Origin: Curtobacterium sp. 458
GTDB lineage: Bacteria > Actinomycetota > Actinomycetes > Actinomycetales > Microbacteriaceae
Assembly (NCBI RefSeq): GCF_030406605.1
Contig: NZ_CP129104.1
Location: 3,424,687-3,488,686 of the forward strand
Direction of reading: 5' to 3'
Length of the DNA stretch: 64,000 nt
The notes below the pieces were generated by a model. The model saw nothing but the letters and a program-made list of their open reading frames with translations, did no database searches and was not told the origin of the DNA. Positions 44,644 to 54,289 of this stretch are shown piece by piece (positions within the stretch are counted from its first letter, which is position 1; every line of letters begins with the position of its first letter). Both the position numbers and the translations under genes were made by a program.

Positions 44644-47637
44644 TCACACTCGCCACTTCCCGGGCACAGACACCGCGTAGTTGCCGACGCCGATGGCCTC
44701 GAAGTGACGCTTCGCGGACTTGATCTTGGCATTCTCGGTCGGGCGTCGCTTCAACTCATTCTCGGTGCTCTTCGTCTCGCGAATCATGTACACACGCTCC
44801 TCGCCGTCCTCGTGCTTCACGATGGCCCAGTCTGGGTTGTACGGTCCGACTGGGGTGTCGATCTTGAACTTGTCCGGCAGCTTCATGAAGAGCTTGATGT
44901 CCTCGCGCCCATCAAGCAGCTCGGCAAACTGGCGCTCCGGATCAGAGTCGTACACCACGTAATCGAAGTTCGACTTCTCCGTGTTTTCGAGCTTGTACAT
45001 CTGGTCGAGGAAGCGTTCCTTCTCCTCCTCGCCGTCCTTGCGGAGCTCACGCAGTTCGTAGACAGAGCCCGCAATCCGCTCGTACTGGACGCCATTGACG
45101 ACAAGCTCGGCGAGTGTGTTGCGTAGGATGCGCTTCGCCATGGCAATGAAGTCGTTGGGGTTTGCGATGAACTCTTCGAGCCGGCCGCTCCCGACAAGGA
45201 TGTCGACAATGGTCTTCCGGGTAAGGGAGGTGGCTTCCTGGAGCTCACCGATGACATCTGGCAGGTCGTAGCCGCCCTTGAGCTCCTGCTGGCGTGAGCC
45301 GAGTTCCTGGCCCTTGGCGCCACCTCGAAGCACCTTCAAGCCAGCGCGGGTGACCTGGATGCGCAGTGGCTCGATCTCGGGCGCAGCCTCGATCGCGTCG
45401 ATCGACTTCTCGACAATCTCGTCTCGTTCAACCTCGACCCGATAGGTCGTGCGGCGGCTGATCGTCTCCCAGAACTGTTCGAACTCGGGGTTGGCGAACA
45501 GTTGCTTGTTGATCGTTCGAGCGTGCCGCTTGCTCTTCGGCTTGATGTATTTGCCGATGTTCGCGCGGCCGACGAGCTCGATCACGAAGGGCTCCGCCCA
45601 CGCGAAGTCGACAGGCATGTTCAAGCTGAAGCCGAGCGTGTTGGGCTGGAACTTCGGCTGTACGACGCCGTCCTGGTCGATAAAGCGCTGCGACAGGAGG
45701 TGCTCCCAGATAGACACAGAACCCGCGTAGCCGAGGTTTTCGTCCGAGAGCGATCCGTCCGGTGCTTGCAGTGGGATCTTCGAGAACTCGGCCTTACGTA
45801 CCCGGCCGATCTCGACTCCGGCGTCTTTGTATTCCTTCTGGAGGGCGTCCGCGAACTGTTTGTAGGACTCGTTCGCGATCACCGTTAGAGTGGCGATGCC
45901 ACGGTCGGCAACACGTTCGTAACCGCCATCGCGCTGAGCGACTGGCAGACGCAGTCCTCGGCCAAGGGTCTGCCGCCGCTCTGTCTCCGCGCCCATCTCG
46001 CGCAGGGTGCAGATCTGGAACACGTTCGGGTTGTCCCAGCCCTCTCGGAGGGCCGAGTGGCTGAAGATGAACCGCACCGACTCGCTCTCGTCGAGTAGGC
46101 GTTCCTTCTGCTGCATGATGAGCTCGTAGGCATCATCATCCGCTTTTGTCGCGCCCGTCGTGTCCTGGAATGTGTCGGCCGCGCCCTTCTTGCCCTTGAG
46201 GACAGAGAAGTAGCCGCGTCGCAGTTCAGCCGGATCTTGCGGCAGTAGCTCCTGCCATTGCGGAGACTTCGCGCGCTCCTCGCGGAACAGCTCATCGAAC
46301 CACTGAACGAACTGACCGTTTGCGTCGACATTGTTGGCGCCGTCGCCGAGGAAACTCTCGACCTTGTCAATGAAGAACAGGCTCAGCACCTTGATGCGCT
46401 TGAAACGCAGCTGGGTTTCTTTGCGCAGGTGTTCCTTGATCGTCTCGCGGATCATCTCCTTGTAGATCGCACCCGAGGCGCCACCAATAGCCTCGCCCTG
46501 GTGCAGATAGCCGGAGTGGAGCGTCAAGTCGACGAATGAAGGCTCCAAGCTCATCTCATTGATGCGCCATCCCTCATAGCGAGCGTTGCCAGTCAGGCGT
46601 GGATCTGACAGTTCCTGGTTCTGCTTGACGTTGACGACCCGCCGCTCGAGCGAGCCATCTGCCTTGCGGCAAGAGAGTTCGAGACGCGCGACCCAGCCCT
46701 TGTCGTTTCGGACATCGATGAGCTTGATGTACGGGGTGGCGTCAGCGCCTTGCTGCTGGACGTCGGCCACAACGATCTGCTTCACCAGACCGAGGTCGTG
46801 AGCATCGACCGGGTCGAGCCGATAGACGACGTTGCGCAGCTTCTTGTGCGTGGCGCTGTATCGGAGTGTGAAGACTGGATCGAGCTCGCCGACAGCCGAC
46901 TGCGACAGCAACGACTCCATGTTCTGCGGCTCGTCCATGATGACGACCGGATGCGTCGCCTTGAGGTAGTCGATCGGCCGGAGGCCGTTCAGCTTGTCAC
47001 GGGTCTGATGAATGACGCGCGTGTTCTTGTCGCCGCGAAGGGAAGCGATCGTCATCACCATGATCTGCACGTTGGTCGACGTCGCGAACGACTGAACCTC
47101 CTCTGCGTTCTGACCGCTGTAGACGGACGAATCGAAGGTGATGTTTCGCTTCTTGTAGAGGTCTTCGAAGTGTGAGCGCATGAGCCGGATGCTCGTGTTC
47201 ACGCCCTCACGGATCGCAACACTTGGCACGAGAATGACGAACTTCGTGAAGTTGTACCGCTCGGCAAGCTCGAAGATCGTGCGCAGATACACGTAGGTCT
47301 TGCCAGTACCCGTCTCCATCTCGATGTCAAAGTCGAGCGCCCCGTCGAACAGCTTCGAGGACACCTCCAGACCGTTCTTGTCCTGCACGCGCTGGAGGTT
47401 TGCGAGGACTGTGTCACGATCGAGGACGAGGCGGTTGCCCACCGCGCCGACTTCCTGAGACAGGTCAAGATCAAGCGCCGTATTGCTCGTCTCGTCGACT
47501 GCGGCAATCTGGCCCCGAAGTGTCGTCTCCAGCTTCTCGGCATCCTTCGGCTGTCCATCGAAGAGGTCGACGACCGACTTGATCGCATCGAGCTGATACT
47601 GCTGGCTTGAATCGAATTTGAATCCGCCGCTCATCAC
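44644..47637 (-). CDS. Type III restriction Res-like helicase/nuclease
   Basis: A 997-residue DEAD-like superfamily 2 protein. Walker A is METGTGKT (107-114), motif II is DEPQ (235-238) as in type III Res subunits, motif III is near RYSATHK, and motifs V-VI are ALREGWDNPNVFQI and RRQTLGRGLRLP. The C-terminus carries a PD-(D/E)xK nuclease: PDW at 935-937 and ETK at 954-956. All key residues are present, so it should translocate and cut DNA. The start is GTG 47637 (or ATG 47634), overlapping the methyltransferase stop. It is followed by the ATPase gene after a 150-base gap without a gene. Confidence 0.9.
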   Translation of the reverse strand: MMSGGFKFDSSQQYQLDAIKSVVDLFDGQPKDAEKLETTLRGQIAAVDETSNTALDLDLSQEVGAVGNRLVLDRDTVLANLQRVQDKNGLEVSSKLFDGALDFDIEMETGTGKTYVYLRTIFELAERYNFTKFVILVPSVAIREGVNTSIRLMRSHFEDLYKKRNITFDSSVYSGQNAEEVQSFATSTNVQIMVMTIASLRGDKNTRVIHQTRDKLNGLRPIDYLKATHPVVIMDEPQNMESLLSQSAVGELDPVFTLRYSATHKKLRNVVYRLDPVDAHDLGLVKQIVVADVQQQGADATPYIKLIDVRNDKGWVARLELSCRKADGSLERRVVNVKQNQELSDPRLTGNARYEGWRINEMSLEPSFVDLTLHSGYLHQGEAIGGASGAIYKEMIRETIKEHLRKETQLRFKRIKVLSLFFIDKVESFLGDGANNVDANGQFVQWFDELFREERAKSPQWQELLPQDPAELRRGYFSVLKGKKGAADTFQDTTGATKADDDAYELIMQQKERLLDESESVRFIFSHSALREGWDNPNVFQICTLREMGAETERRQTLGRGLRLPVAQRDGGYERVADRGIATLTVIANESYKQFADALQKEYKDAGVEIGRVRKAEFSKIPLQAPDGSLSDENLGYAGSVSIWEHLLSQRFIDQDGVVQPKFQPNTLGFSLNMPVDFAWAEPFVIELVGRANIGKYIKPKSKRHARTINKQLFANPEFEQFWETISRRTTYRVEVERDEIVEKSIDAIEAAPEIEPLRIQVTRAGLKVLRGGAKGQELGSRQQELKGGYDLPDVIGELQEATSLTRKTIVDILVGSGRLEEFIANPNDFIAMAKRILRNTLAELVVNGVQYERIAGSVYELRELRKDGEEEKERFLDQMYKLENTEKSNFDYVVYDSDPERQFAELLDGREDIKLFMKLPDKFKIDTPVGPYNPDWAIVKHEDGEERVYMIRETKSTENELKRRPTENAKIKSAKRHFEAIGVGNYAVSVPGKWRV

Positions 47638-49613
47638 GCAGTCCAGAGCTCGATGCCCTTGCTCTTGCAGAGCTGAGCCAAGTTGGTTTTGAGCTGGTCA
47701 TCGCCCTGGAACGCGTCCTCGAGGACGATCAGGCGAGCGGGGTCTTCGTCAACGACCGCGCGAAGCTGCTCCAGCGTCGGCTTGACGTGCTCGTCCAGGT
47801 AGGCGAGGACAACGCCACCGCCAACCGCTTGCAAGCTGAGGCCGGCCACATCGAGCGTCGAAATCTGCTCGGTCAACGAGTAGCCCTGCTTGAGCAGAAT
47901 CTCTGACAGAAGGTCGCTTGCAGACGCATCATCAGCGCTGCTGGACTCGCGCAGATCAAAGAGGTGCTGTTCGAGCTGATTTCTGTCTACGTCACTCGAC
48001 ACCTTCCACTTCGAGAAGCTCGTGTCCGCGAGCGTGTACGCCCGAAATCCGACATCGAGTGTCCCCTCGGCGGTAGAACCTTTGGAGGCTTGGGCATCCA
48101 AGACGGCTGCACCGCTCAAGTCGATGCGGGCCCGCGACAGCTCAGCAATGGTGCTGTATCCAGTCTCACGAGCAGGACTTCCAGACGGTGTCGGCTCCGG
48201 CAGCTGGACCTGAATGTGGCGCCTTGATCCACCGTCCTCGACGTTTGCCCTCATCACCGCGTGTGCCGTTGTTCCCGACCCGCTAAAGCAGTCCAAGATG
48301 AGATCGTCACTGCTCGTGCACATTTCGATCAGCGACTCGATTACCGATTCGTCCTTCGGAAAGTCGAAAACCTTACTTCCGAAGAGGTTCATCAGTCGCT
48401 TTGTCGCTGCGCGGCCGTCCTGGTAGAAGACGCTGTAAGGGGTTTGATACTCCTTGTCGCGCAGGTAGCTCTTGATGCACGGCACGCTGTTCTCATCGAC
48501 ACCAAAGTGCACTCGGTCGTCATCAATCCAGGACTGCATCTTTGCCGGGTCACTCGTCATCCATCCTCGCGATGGGACCTTGACCGCCTTCTGGGTGAGC
48601 GGATGCAAGACCTCGTACTTCGGCCCGCCGCCACCTGGCCAGGAGATGTTGTCGGGGAAGTACAGTCCCCGACGGTCCACGTGTGCGTAATGCTTGTGGG
48701 CCTTGGAAGGGTGGCTGTCGGGCAGACCTCGATACCAAGCCTTCATTCCTTCGGTCATCGAGTTGTAGTCAGAACCATGCGTGCGCTGGAGACGCGCGAG
48801 CTGGGCGTAGATCTCATCGAGACCCTTCTTCCGCTGGCGCCAGGTAACTTGTTGCTCCCGCAGATAGTCCGCGTCGCGCACGTAAACGAGGATGTACTCG
48901 TGCGAAACTGACACTAGGCGAGAGTCATTCTTGCGGCCCGCTGCCCAGATCATTGTCGCGACGAAGTTAGCCTCACCGAAAATCTCGTGCGCAAGCCGCT
49001 TGAGGTTCTCAACCTCTGAGTCATCGATCGAGATGAAGATCGCACCGTCGCGCGTCAGTAGATTACGTGCAAGCTTGAGGCGCGGATACATCATGTTTAG
49101 CCAGTTGGAGTGGTAGCGGCCTTCAGTGTCGCTGTTCGTCGACAGCTTCTTTCCCTGCTCATTGACCTGCTGAGTCCACTGCAGATAGTTCTCCAGACCC
49201 TCCTTGTAATTGTCCGGGTAGACGAAGTCCTTACCGGTGTTATACGGCGGATCCATGTAGATCATCTTGATCTTGGCGTGGTAATGCTTCTGCAGGATCT
49301 TCAGCACCTCGAGGTTGTCACCCTCGATAAACACGTTCTTCGTCGTGTCCCAATCTTTAGAGTTCTCGATATCGGGACGAAGCGTTGCTGTCGTGGGCTC
49401 CTGCGCAGCACGCAGGGCACGCTTCTTGCCGGGCCAGAACAGACCGAAGCGTTCGCTACCGTCGGCCGCGTCGCCGTCGAGCAGTTCCTTGAGCTTCTCC
49501 ACGTCCACCTTGCCATCGGCGATGGCCTCAGGAATCAGATCGGCAAGCTGCGCTGCGAGCTCGGTCTGGAAGTTCGGGGTAGTAGATGGTGTTTCGTGGA
49601 CTTCTTCGCTCAT
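47634..49613 (-). CDS. Type III-like DNA methyltransferase (Mod), beta class
   Basis: A 659-residue amino-methyltransferase. Motif IV DPPYNTGKDF (121-130) precedes motif I DCFSGSGTTAHA (441-452), the order of the beta class used by Mod subunits. The target recognition region lies between them (about 220-420), so the recognised site cannot be read. It probably makes N6-methyladenine on one strand. The stop overlaps the Res start (GTGA), as in other mod-res pairs. Ribosome site before the ATG at 49613 is weak (AGAAAGAGA). Confidence 0.9.
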   Translation of the reverse strand: MSEEVHETPSTTPNFQTELAAQLADLIPEAIADGKVDVEKLKELLDGDAADGSERFGLFWPGKKRALRAAQEPTTATLRPDIENSKDWDTTKNVFIEGDNLEVLKILQKHYHAKIKMIYMDPPYNTGKDFVYPDNYKEGLENYLQWTQQVNEQGKKLSTNSDTEGRYHSNWLNMMYPRLKLARNLLTRDGAIFISIDDSEVENLKRLAHEIFGEANFVATMIWAAGRKNDSRLVSVSHEYILVYVRDADYLREQQVTWRQRKKGLDEIYAQLARLQRTHGSDYNSMTEGMKAWYRGLPDSHPSKAHKHYAHVDRRGLYFPDNISWPGGGGPKYEVLHPLTQKAVKVPSRGWMTSDPAKMQSWIDDDRVHFGVDENSVPCIKSYLRDKEYQTPYSVFYQDGRAATKRLMNLFGSKVFDFPKDESVIESLIEMCTSSDDLILDCFSGSGTTAHAVMRANVEDGGSRRHIQVQLPEPTPSGSPARETGYSTIAELSRARIDLSGAAVLDAQASKGSTAEGTLDVGFRAYTLADTSFSKWKVSSDVDRNQLEQHLFDLRESSSADDASASDLLSEILLKQGYSLTEQISTLDVAGLSLQAVGGGVVLAYLDEHVKPTLEQLRAVVDEDPARLIVLEDAFQGDDQLKTNLAQLCKSKGIELWTA

Positions 49614-49684
49614 CGGGTATTTCTCTTTCTCAGTTTAACAATGTCAGTGTCTTTTGTGAATGTTCAGCGTTCGCGCGCTACGGG

Positions 49685-52567
49685 TCAGGGGGCGATGCGC
49701 CACCGGATAGCGAAGAGGTGCTCCGTGCTCTGTGTTCCTTGGAGCGACTGTTCGATCATGTCGAGCTTTTCGTCAATCTCCGATTGAAGCTTCTTGCGGG
49801 CATTCCGGAATTCGTCGTCGGCTTCGTCGGCGCGACGCTCCCACTTGCGTGCCTCGCGCTTGAGCTTGAGTTGCTCCATCGGGTCATCGGCCTGGCGCGC
49901 AGCCTTGCGTGCGTCCTTCTCCTTGGCCCGATACTCACGGATCTTGCCCTCGTGCTCGGCCTTGCGGTCTTGCTGATTCCTGTAAAGCAGCTCTTCCTGC
50001 TGGTCGTAGTAGCGGGAGTTCCGCCCCTGCACCTCTTTCTCTAGCTCCGAAACACGGGCGTTGAGATGCGGCTCGAGCTGGTGAGCGTCGACCGAGACGG
50101 GCTCTGCGCCGACCTGCAGGCAAGCGAGGTCGAGAATGTCGGCGACGTACTCCTCATCGAGGTAGACGCCGTCATCAGTCATACCACCGGCAAGCATGTA
50201 CGACTCTGAGATGTCCTCGTCGCGCGCTCGCATGGTGAAGGTGAGGAGATCAACGATCAGCTCGCCGCTCTTGCCCTGGAGCTTTTTGACGGCGTTCGTC
50301 GCGCGCGCCGACTGGCCGATCGAGAAGGTCAGCTCGCGGGGCGGCGTCTGATGCGACTTGGCGGTCTCCGCGACGTACTGAGCAAGCGGGCTGGCGTACC
50401 GATACTGATGAGCGTTCGGTAGCGGCTTCGACTTAAAGAAGTATCGGCCTGGCTTCGCGTCACTCGTCGGTGCTTCATTCAGGACAAAGGTGCGGCCGTC
50501 CTCATCGAACGAAGCAACATCGCGGAGCTCGTATTGCGTGATTGCCAGCAAGAGCCGCTCGAACTTGTTGAGCACATCGCCCGACTGCTCGTCGTACGCC
50601 TTCAAACGATCCTGAACGTGCGGGTCGAGGTTGTCGAAGACCTTCGCCTTGGCGTTTGCCATCTCCTGCGAGATCTCACCCGCGAACTGATTCTCGAGCT
50701 CCCTGAACGCGGCATCAATCTCGCCAGCGGTTCTGCAGCGGGTGAGAATGTCGCTGATCCGCTTCTCGAAGTCGAGTCCGTCCTCAACCGCACCAAGCAC
50801 CTCGTCGCTTGCGCCGAACACGCTCGAGAACAGCTGGAACTTGTTGGTCAGCAGCTCCAGGATGCGCTGCTCGGCGAGGTTGCCCTTGTTGCTGAAGTTC
50901 ACGACAACGACGTTGTGCTGTTGCCCGAAGCGATGCACGCGACCGATGCGTTGCTCGACTCGCTGCGGGTTCCATGGCAGGTCATAGTTCACGAGCATCG
51001 AGCAGAACTGCAAGTTGATGCCCTCGGCTGCGGCCTCGGTGGCAATCATGATCGTGCCGTGCTCGCGGAAGTAATCAACGAGTGCCTTGCGCCGGTCGAC
51101 TGCCGGGATGCCGGTGATCAGGTCGCTGTCTTGGTTGGCCTTGAGCCAAGCGTTGTAGATCGCAGTCTGCTCGGGCGCGCTGTTGGAGCCGTTGAAGAGC
51201 ACGACGCCCTCGCCGCGGCCAGCATTAGCAAGCGTCCGCGCGATGTACTCCTGCGTCTTCGTCGAGTCAGTGAAGATAATCGCCTTCTCAGCCGCGCCCA
51301 ACTCTCTGAGCCGGTCGAAGCCGAGATCCAGCGCCTCGTTCAGCTTCACGGCCTTCTGATTGGTTGTGATCGAACGAGCCAAGGCGGCATACTCACGCAG
51401 CTCGTCGACCTCAGCATGCATCAGTTTCAGCGTCTCTTCGTTGAGCCTCGCGGAGCTTGGCTGAGCCGCAGTTGCTTCGGCTTCCTCGACGATCTCCTCG
51501 TCGACTTCGTCATCGGCTTCGAAATCCGCCAGGAAGAGGCCGCCTCGATTGTCACGGCGCATCCCAGACGCCACCTCGTCGGCGAGGCGGTTGGCGATGT
51601 TCTCAAGGGTGCTCGCGACTGCGAAGGTCGACGAACCCAGACGTTTGCGAATGATGAGCGCCGAGAGGTGCCTCTGGCTCCCGGCGAACGCGAAGAGCTC
51701 GTCGCGTTGCAGGTAGTCGTTCACGAGATCGTAAAGCCGGACCTCTTCAGGCGAAGGCGTGAACTCGACCGTCAACGGCATGCGTTGCGTGAATCGAATG
51801 TATTTATTGGCGTCCTTGCGCAGCGTGCGCTTCGAGATCGCCGCGACACGCTCGACCAGATCATTGTCACCAGTCAGGTCGCGGTTCTTGATATACCGCT
51901 CGCGGAAGGCATCAAGGGAGTAGAAGTAGTTCGGGTCGAAGATCGAGACCAGTCCGTAGAGCTCCTCCAGCTTGTTCTGAAGAGGCGTCGCGGTGAGCAG
52001 CACGGTCTTATGCGCACCGCGAGCTACATGCGAAACAGCCTCGGCCATCTTGGCTTTGCCGTTCCAGTAGCTCCGCAAGCGGTGCGCTTCGTCAGCGACG
52101 ACCAGATCCCATGGCTTGAGAAGCGATGTCTCGTGACGCAGTGCGAACTCGTAAGAGCAGATCAGTACCTCAGCGGAGCGCGTCTCGGACTTGGCGAGCA
52201 GCGGGTCCTTCGTCTTCGCATCGATGATCGTCGAGGGAATCAGGAACTTCTCGAAGAGCTCCTGCTTCCACTGTTGACGCAGGCTGGACGGCGCGATGAT
52301 GAGGATGCGGCGTTTCCGCTCGGCCCAGTACTGCGAGATGACGATTCCCGCTTCGATTGTCTTACCGAGTCCGACCTCATCCGCCAGGATCACTCCGGGC
52401 AGGAACGGAGTCTGCAGGGCGAACAGCGCTGCATCAATCTGATGCGGCTTCGGCTCTACCTGCGCGTCGAAAAGCAACCCGGCCAGCTTGCCGACATGAT
52501 CGTTCGCATAGCTGCGCTGCAGCTCGTGCGCGAAGTACTTCGCCTGATAGTCGCTGAGTAGAGTCAT
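49685..52567 (-). CDS. SNF2/RapA-type DEAH helicase of a defence operon
   Basis: A 960-residue superfamily 2 helicase. Walker A is DEVGLGKT (63-70), motif II is DEAH (159-162), motif III is TATPLQN (192-198), and motif VI is QRIGRVHRFGQQ. The middle of the second helicase half contains an acidic insertion (DFEADDEVDEEIVEEAEA), and the last 130 residues are a long charged coiled coil (from about SELEKEVQG to IDEKLDMIEQSL). The closest style is the RapA/HepA and DrmD-like group that remodels DNA or protein-DNA complexes. ATG 52567 has AAGGGGG. It is first in the operon with the Mod, Res and ATPase genes. Confidence 0.88.
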   Translation of the reverse strand: MTLLSDYQAKYFAHELQRSYANDHVGKLAGLLFDAQVEPKPHQIDAALFALQTPFLPGVILADEVGLGKTIEAGIVISQYWAERKRRILIIAPSSLRQQWKQELFEKFLIPSTIIDAKTKDPLLAKSETRSAEVLICSYEFALRHETSLLKPWDLVVADEAHRLRSYWNGKAKMAEAVSHVARGAHKTVLLTATPLQNKLEELYGLVSIFDPNYFYSLDAFRERYIKNRDLTGDNDLVERVAAISKRTLRKDANKYIRFTQRMPLTVEFTPSPEEVRLYDLVNDYLQRDELFAFAGSQRHLSALIIRKRLGSSTFAVASTLENIANRLADEVASGMRRDNRGGLFLADFEADDEVDEEIVEEAEATAAQPSSARLNEETLKLMHAEVDELREYAALARSITTNQKAVKLNEALDLGFDRLRELGAAEKAIIFTDSTKTQEYIARTLANAGRGEGVVLFNGSNSAPEQTAIYNAWLKANQDSDLITGIPAVDRRKALVDYFREHGTIMIATEAAAEGINLQFCSMLVNYDLPWNPQRVEQRIGRVHRFGQQHNVVVVNFSNKGNLAEQRILELLTNKFQLFSSVFGASDEVLGAVEDGLDFEKRISDILTRCRTAGEIDAAFRELENQFAGEISQEMANAKAKVFDNLDPHVQDRLKAYDEQSGDVLNKFERLLLAITQYELRDVASFDEDGRTFVLNEAPTSDAKPGRYFFKSKPLPNAHQYRYASPLAQYVAETAKSHQTPPRELTFSIGQSARATNAVKKLQGKSGELIVDLLTFTMRARDEDISESYMLAGGMTDDGVYLDEEYVADILDLACLQVGAEPVSVDAHQLEPHLNARVSELEKEVQGRNSRYYDQQEELLYRNQQDRKAEHEGKIREYRAKEKDARKAARQADDPMEQLKLKREARKWERRADEADDEFRNARKKLQSEIDEKLDMIEQSLQGTQSTEHLFAIRWRIAP

Positions 52568-52929
52568 CGCTGGCCCCCTTCAACGGTTTCGAACGAACAC
52601 GAAAGGCGAGGGGATGGGGCAAGCACGCACCGCGGCGATCGTGTCGTGATGCGTCTCATACGGCGGCGGCGCTCCTTTGCGCCGAGGCGCGATTAAGTAG
52701 TTCTCATGTGTGTCTCCACCGTACTGGCGTCCGCTGACACTGGTACTGTGCCGCGCCGGACGCGTGTCGCGGAGCATCGCAGCCGGGAGCTCGGGGAGAC
52801 TCAACCGAACGCTGTGATTGCACATATTACCTCATGACCAGGCATTTTGGTCAAGAGCTGCGATATCTAGACTGGCGAGTACGGTGATCTCCGCCTCCGC
52901 TCCCCCGGTCGGCATGCCACGATCAGAAG
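52568..52929. other. Divergent intergenic region with promoters of the defence operon and a plus-strand gene
   Basis: 362 bases without a gene. AT-rich patches at 52690-52705 (GCGATTAAGTAGTTCTCA) and 52813-52840 (ATTGCACATATTACCTCATG) are candidate -10 regions, the first for the minus-strand helicase, the second for either direction. I see no clear operator or hairpin. A regulator gene for the defence operon is not adjacent. Confidence 0.4.
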
Positions 52930-53478
52930 GTGAGCGAAGACCCGTGGTACGCCGAGCGCCGGGCGCGCTGGCAGCCTGAGCGCGTCCGACTGCTTCTCGT
53001 CGCCGAGAGCGCGCCTGACGACGGAGGCGACCTCGCCAATCGTCGCTTCTTCTTCGACGAGACGCTGACCTCGAAGGACGGCCTCTTCCGCGAGGTTGTC
53101 CGCGCTCGGTACGACGATCCACCGCTCACCAGCGGCCCAAACGCGAAGACGCCGTGGCTGGCGAGGCTCCAAGCTGACGGCGTCTTCCTTATCGATCTCG
53201 CCGCAGAGCCGGTGAACTATCACGGGGCAGAGCAACGAGCAGCAACGCTCCGCCGGAACATCGAAGCGACCGTCACCCTCGCGTCATCTCTGGAGCCCGA
53301 GGGCATCGTCCTGGTGAAGCGCAATGTCTTCAAGCTACTGAACTCGCCCATGCGCGACGCCGGCCTGCGGGTGCTTCACGATGACTTCATCCCGTTCCCG
53401 GGTAGCGGTCAACAGCGCCGGTTCCGCGAGCGGTTCGCACAGGCGATCAGCTCATTGGACCGCTTCGGGACAACGTGA
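52930..53478 (+). CDS. Conserved hypothetical protein, uracil-DNA-glycosylase-like N-terminus
   Basis: A 182-residue soluble protein starting at GTG 52930. RVRLLLVAESAPDDGG followed by NRRFFFDE resembles the start of hypothetical proteins related to the uracil-DNA glycosylase superfamily, and FIPFPGSGQQRRF near the end resembles the end of the same group. I would not claim glycosylase activity, because no catalytic motif is clear. It diverges from the defence operon and might be part of the same module, or simply island cargo. Confidence 0.65.
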   Translation: MSEDPWYAERRARWQPERVRLLLVAESAPDDGGDLANRRFFFDETLTSKDGLFREVVRARYDDPPLTSGPNAKTPWLARLQADGVFLIDLAAEPVNYHGAEQRAATLRRNIEATVTLASSLEPEGIVLVKRNVFKLLNSPMRDAGLRVLHDDFIPFPGSGQQRRFRERFAQAISSLDRFGTT

Positions 53479-53569
53479 AGAAGGCGGCACCGACTGGAGA
53501 GCGCCGAAGCACTCCATCCAGTCGATGCCGCCGGGTTGTCTGTCTGCCGCGAGGCAAGACGACTTCGGG

Positions 53570-54142
53570 TTACCGGTCCGGTCGCGGCCGCCCCTCAACG
53601 AGTGGCACAACTTTGACTCCATCTGCCTCTGGCCAGCGCTGTTCAAGCACCAAGGCCCACGCTAAGGCGTCGAAATAGCTCGCGAAGCGCGCAGACGACA
53701 TGAGCAAGCTCGGATCTCCCGCCGTCAGTGGCAGGACAATCTGGGCGAGCCTGCTCATCGGGTGAACATCGCTTCCGGGCGCGTTATCGAGCCTGACCGT
53801 GATGCCGTGCTCGATGGGCTCCGTCAGCAGCCACAGCACCGCGTCCGGAACATCCGTGCTCTCACCATCGGCGTCAGGCCAGCCGACAATCACAGCGTCG
53901 CCCACAAGCAGTGACTCCCGCGCGGCAGGCACGTAATACCACCACAGAAACGACGCCCTCGAGTTGAACGGCAGCCGCCGAAGCAACCCAATCTCGTTGA
54001 CGTAAATCGTGATGCCCAAGTCCGGCACGTCCACGGATTCGAAGTACCCATCGACGCAGCGCGTGTAGTCGCTGGCGTCCGCGAAATCACGCACGACAAG
54101 TTCCTCCCGGTCATCTGCCGGGAGGTAGATCCCTCTGACCAT
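53570..54142 (-). CDS. DUF3846-domain protein
   Basis: A 190-residue protein. The central part (about 30-110) has the DUF3846 pattern: GYFESVDVPDLGITIYVNEI, LLRRLPFNSRASFLWWYYVP and LLVGDAVIVGWPDADGES. Such domains are found in phages, plasmids and conjugative elements and their function is unknown. The ATG at 54142 is chosen because AAGGAG lies 6 bases before it; an ATG two codons earlier directly abuts that site. Supports the mobile nature of the region. Confidence 0.8.
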   Translation of the reverse strand: MVRGIYLPADDREELVVRDFADASDYTRCVDGYFESVDVPDLGITIYVNEIGLLRRLPFNSRASFLWWYYVPAARESLLVGDAVIVGWPDADGESTDVPDAVLWLLTEPIEHGITVRLDNAPGSDVHPMSRLAQIVLPLTAGDPSLLMSSARFASYFDALAWALVLEQRWPEADGVKVVPLVEGRPRPDR

Positions 54143-54289
54143 CGTCATCTCCTTGCTCTATGCGGCCGGCAAACCGATTGGTTCTCCTGGCAAGCCGCGG
54201 CAGAGCAACGAGCGGTGAGTGTGTAGCGGCAGCCGCCCCGGAGGAGCACGTCAGCACTCGACTCCAGGAACGGCCACCGTCTGGCATGA

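Noticed and set aside
41919..52567. DISARM or BREX assignment of the defence operon
   Set aside because: No DrmA/DrmB/DrmC-like or PglZ/BrxC-like genes are present; only the SNF2-type helicase and methylase are shared in general style.
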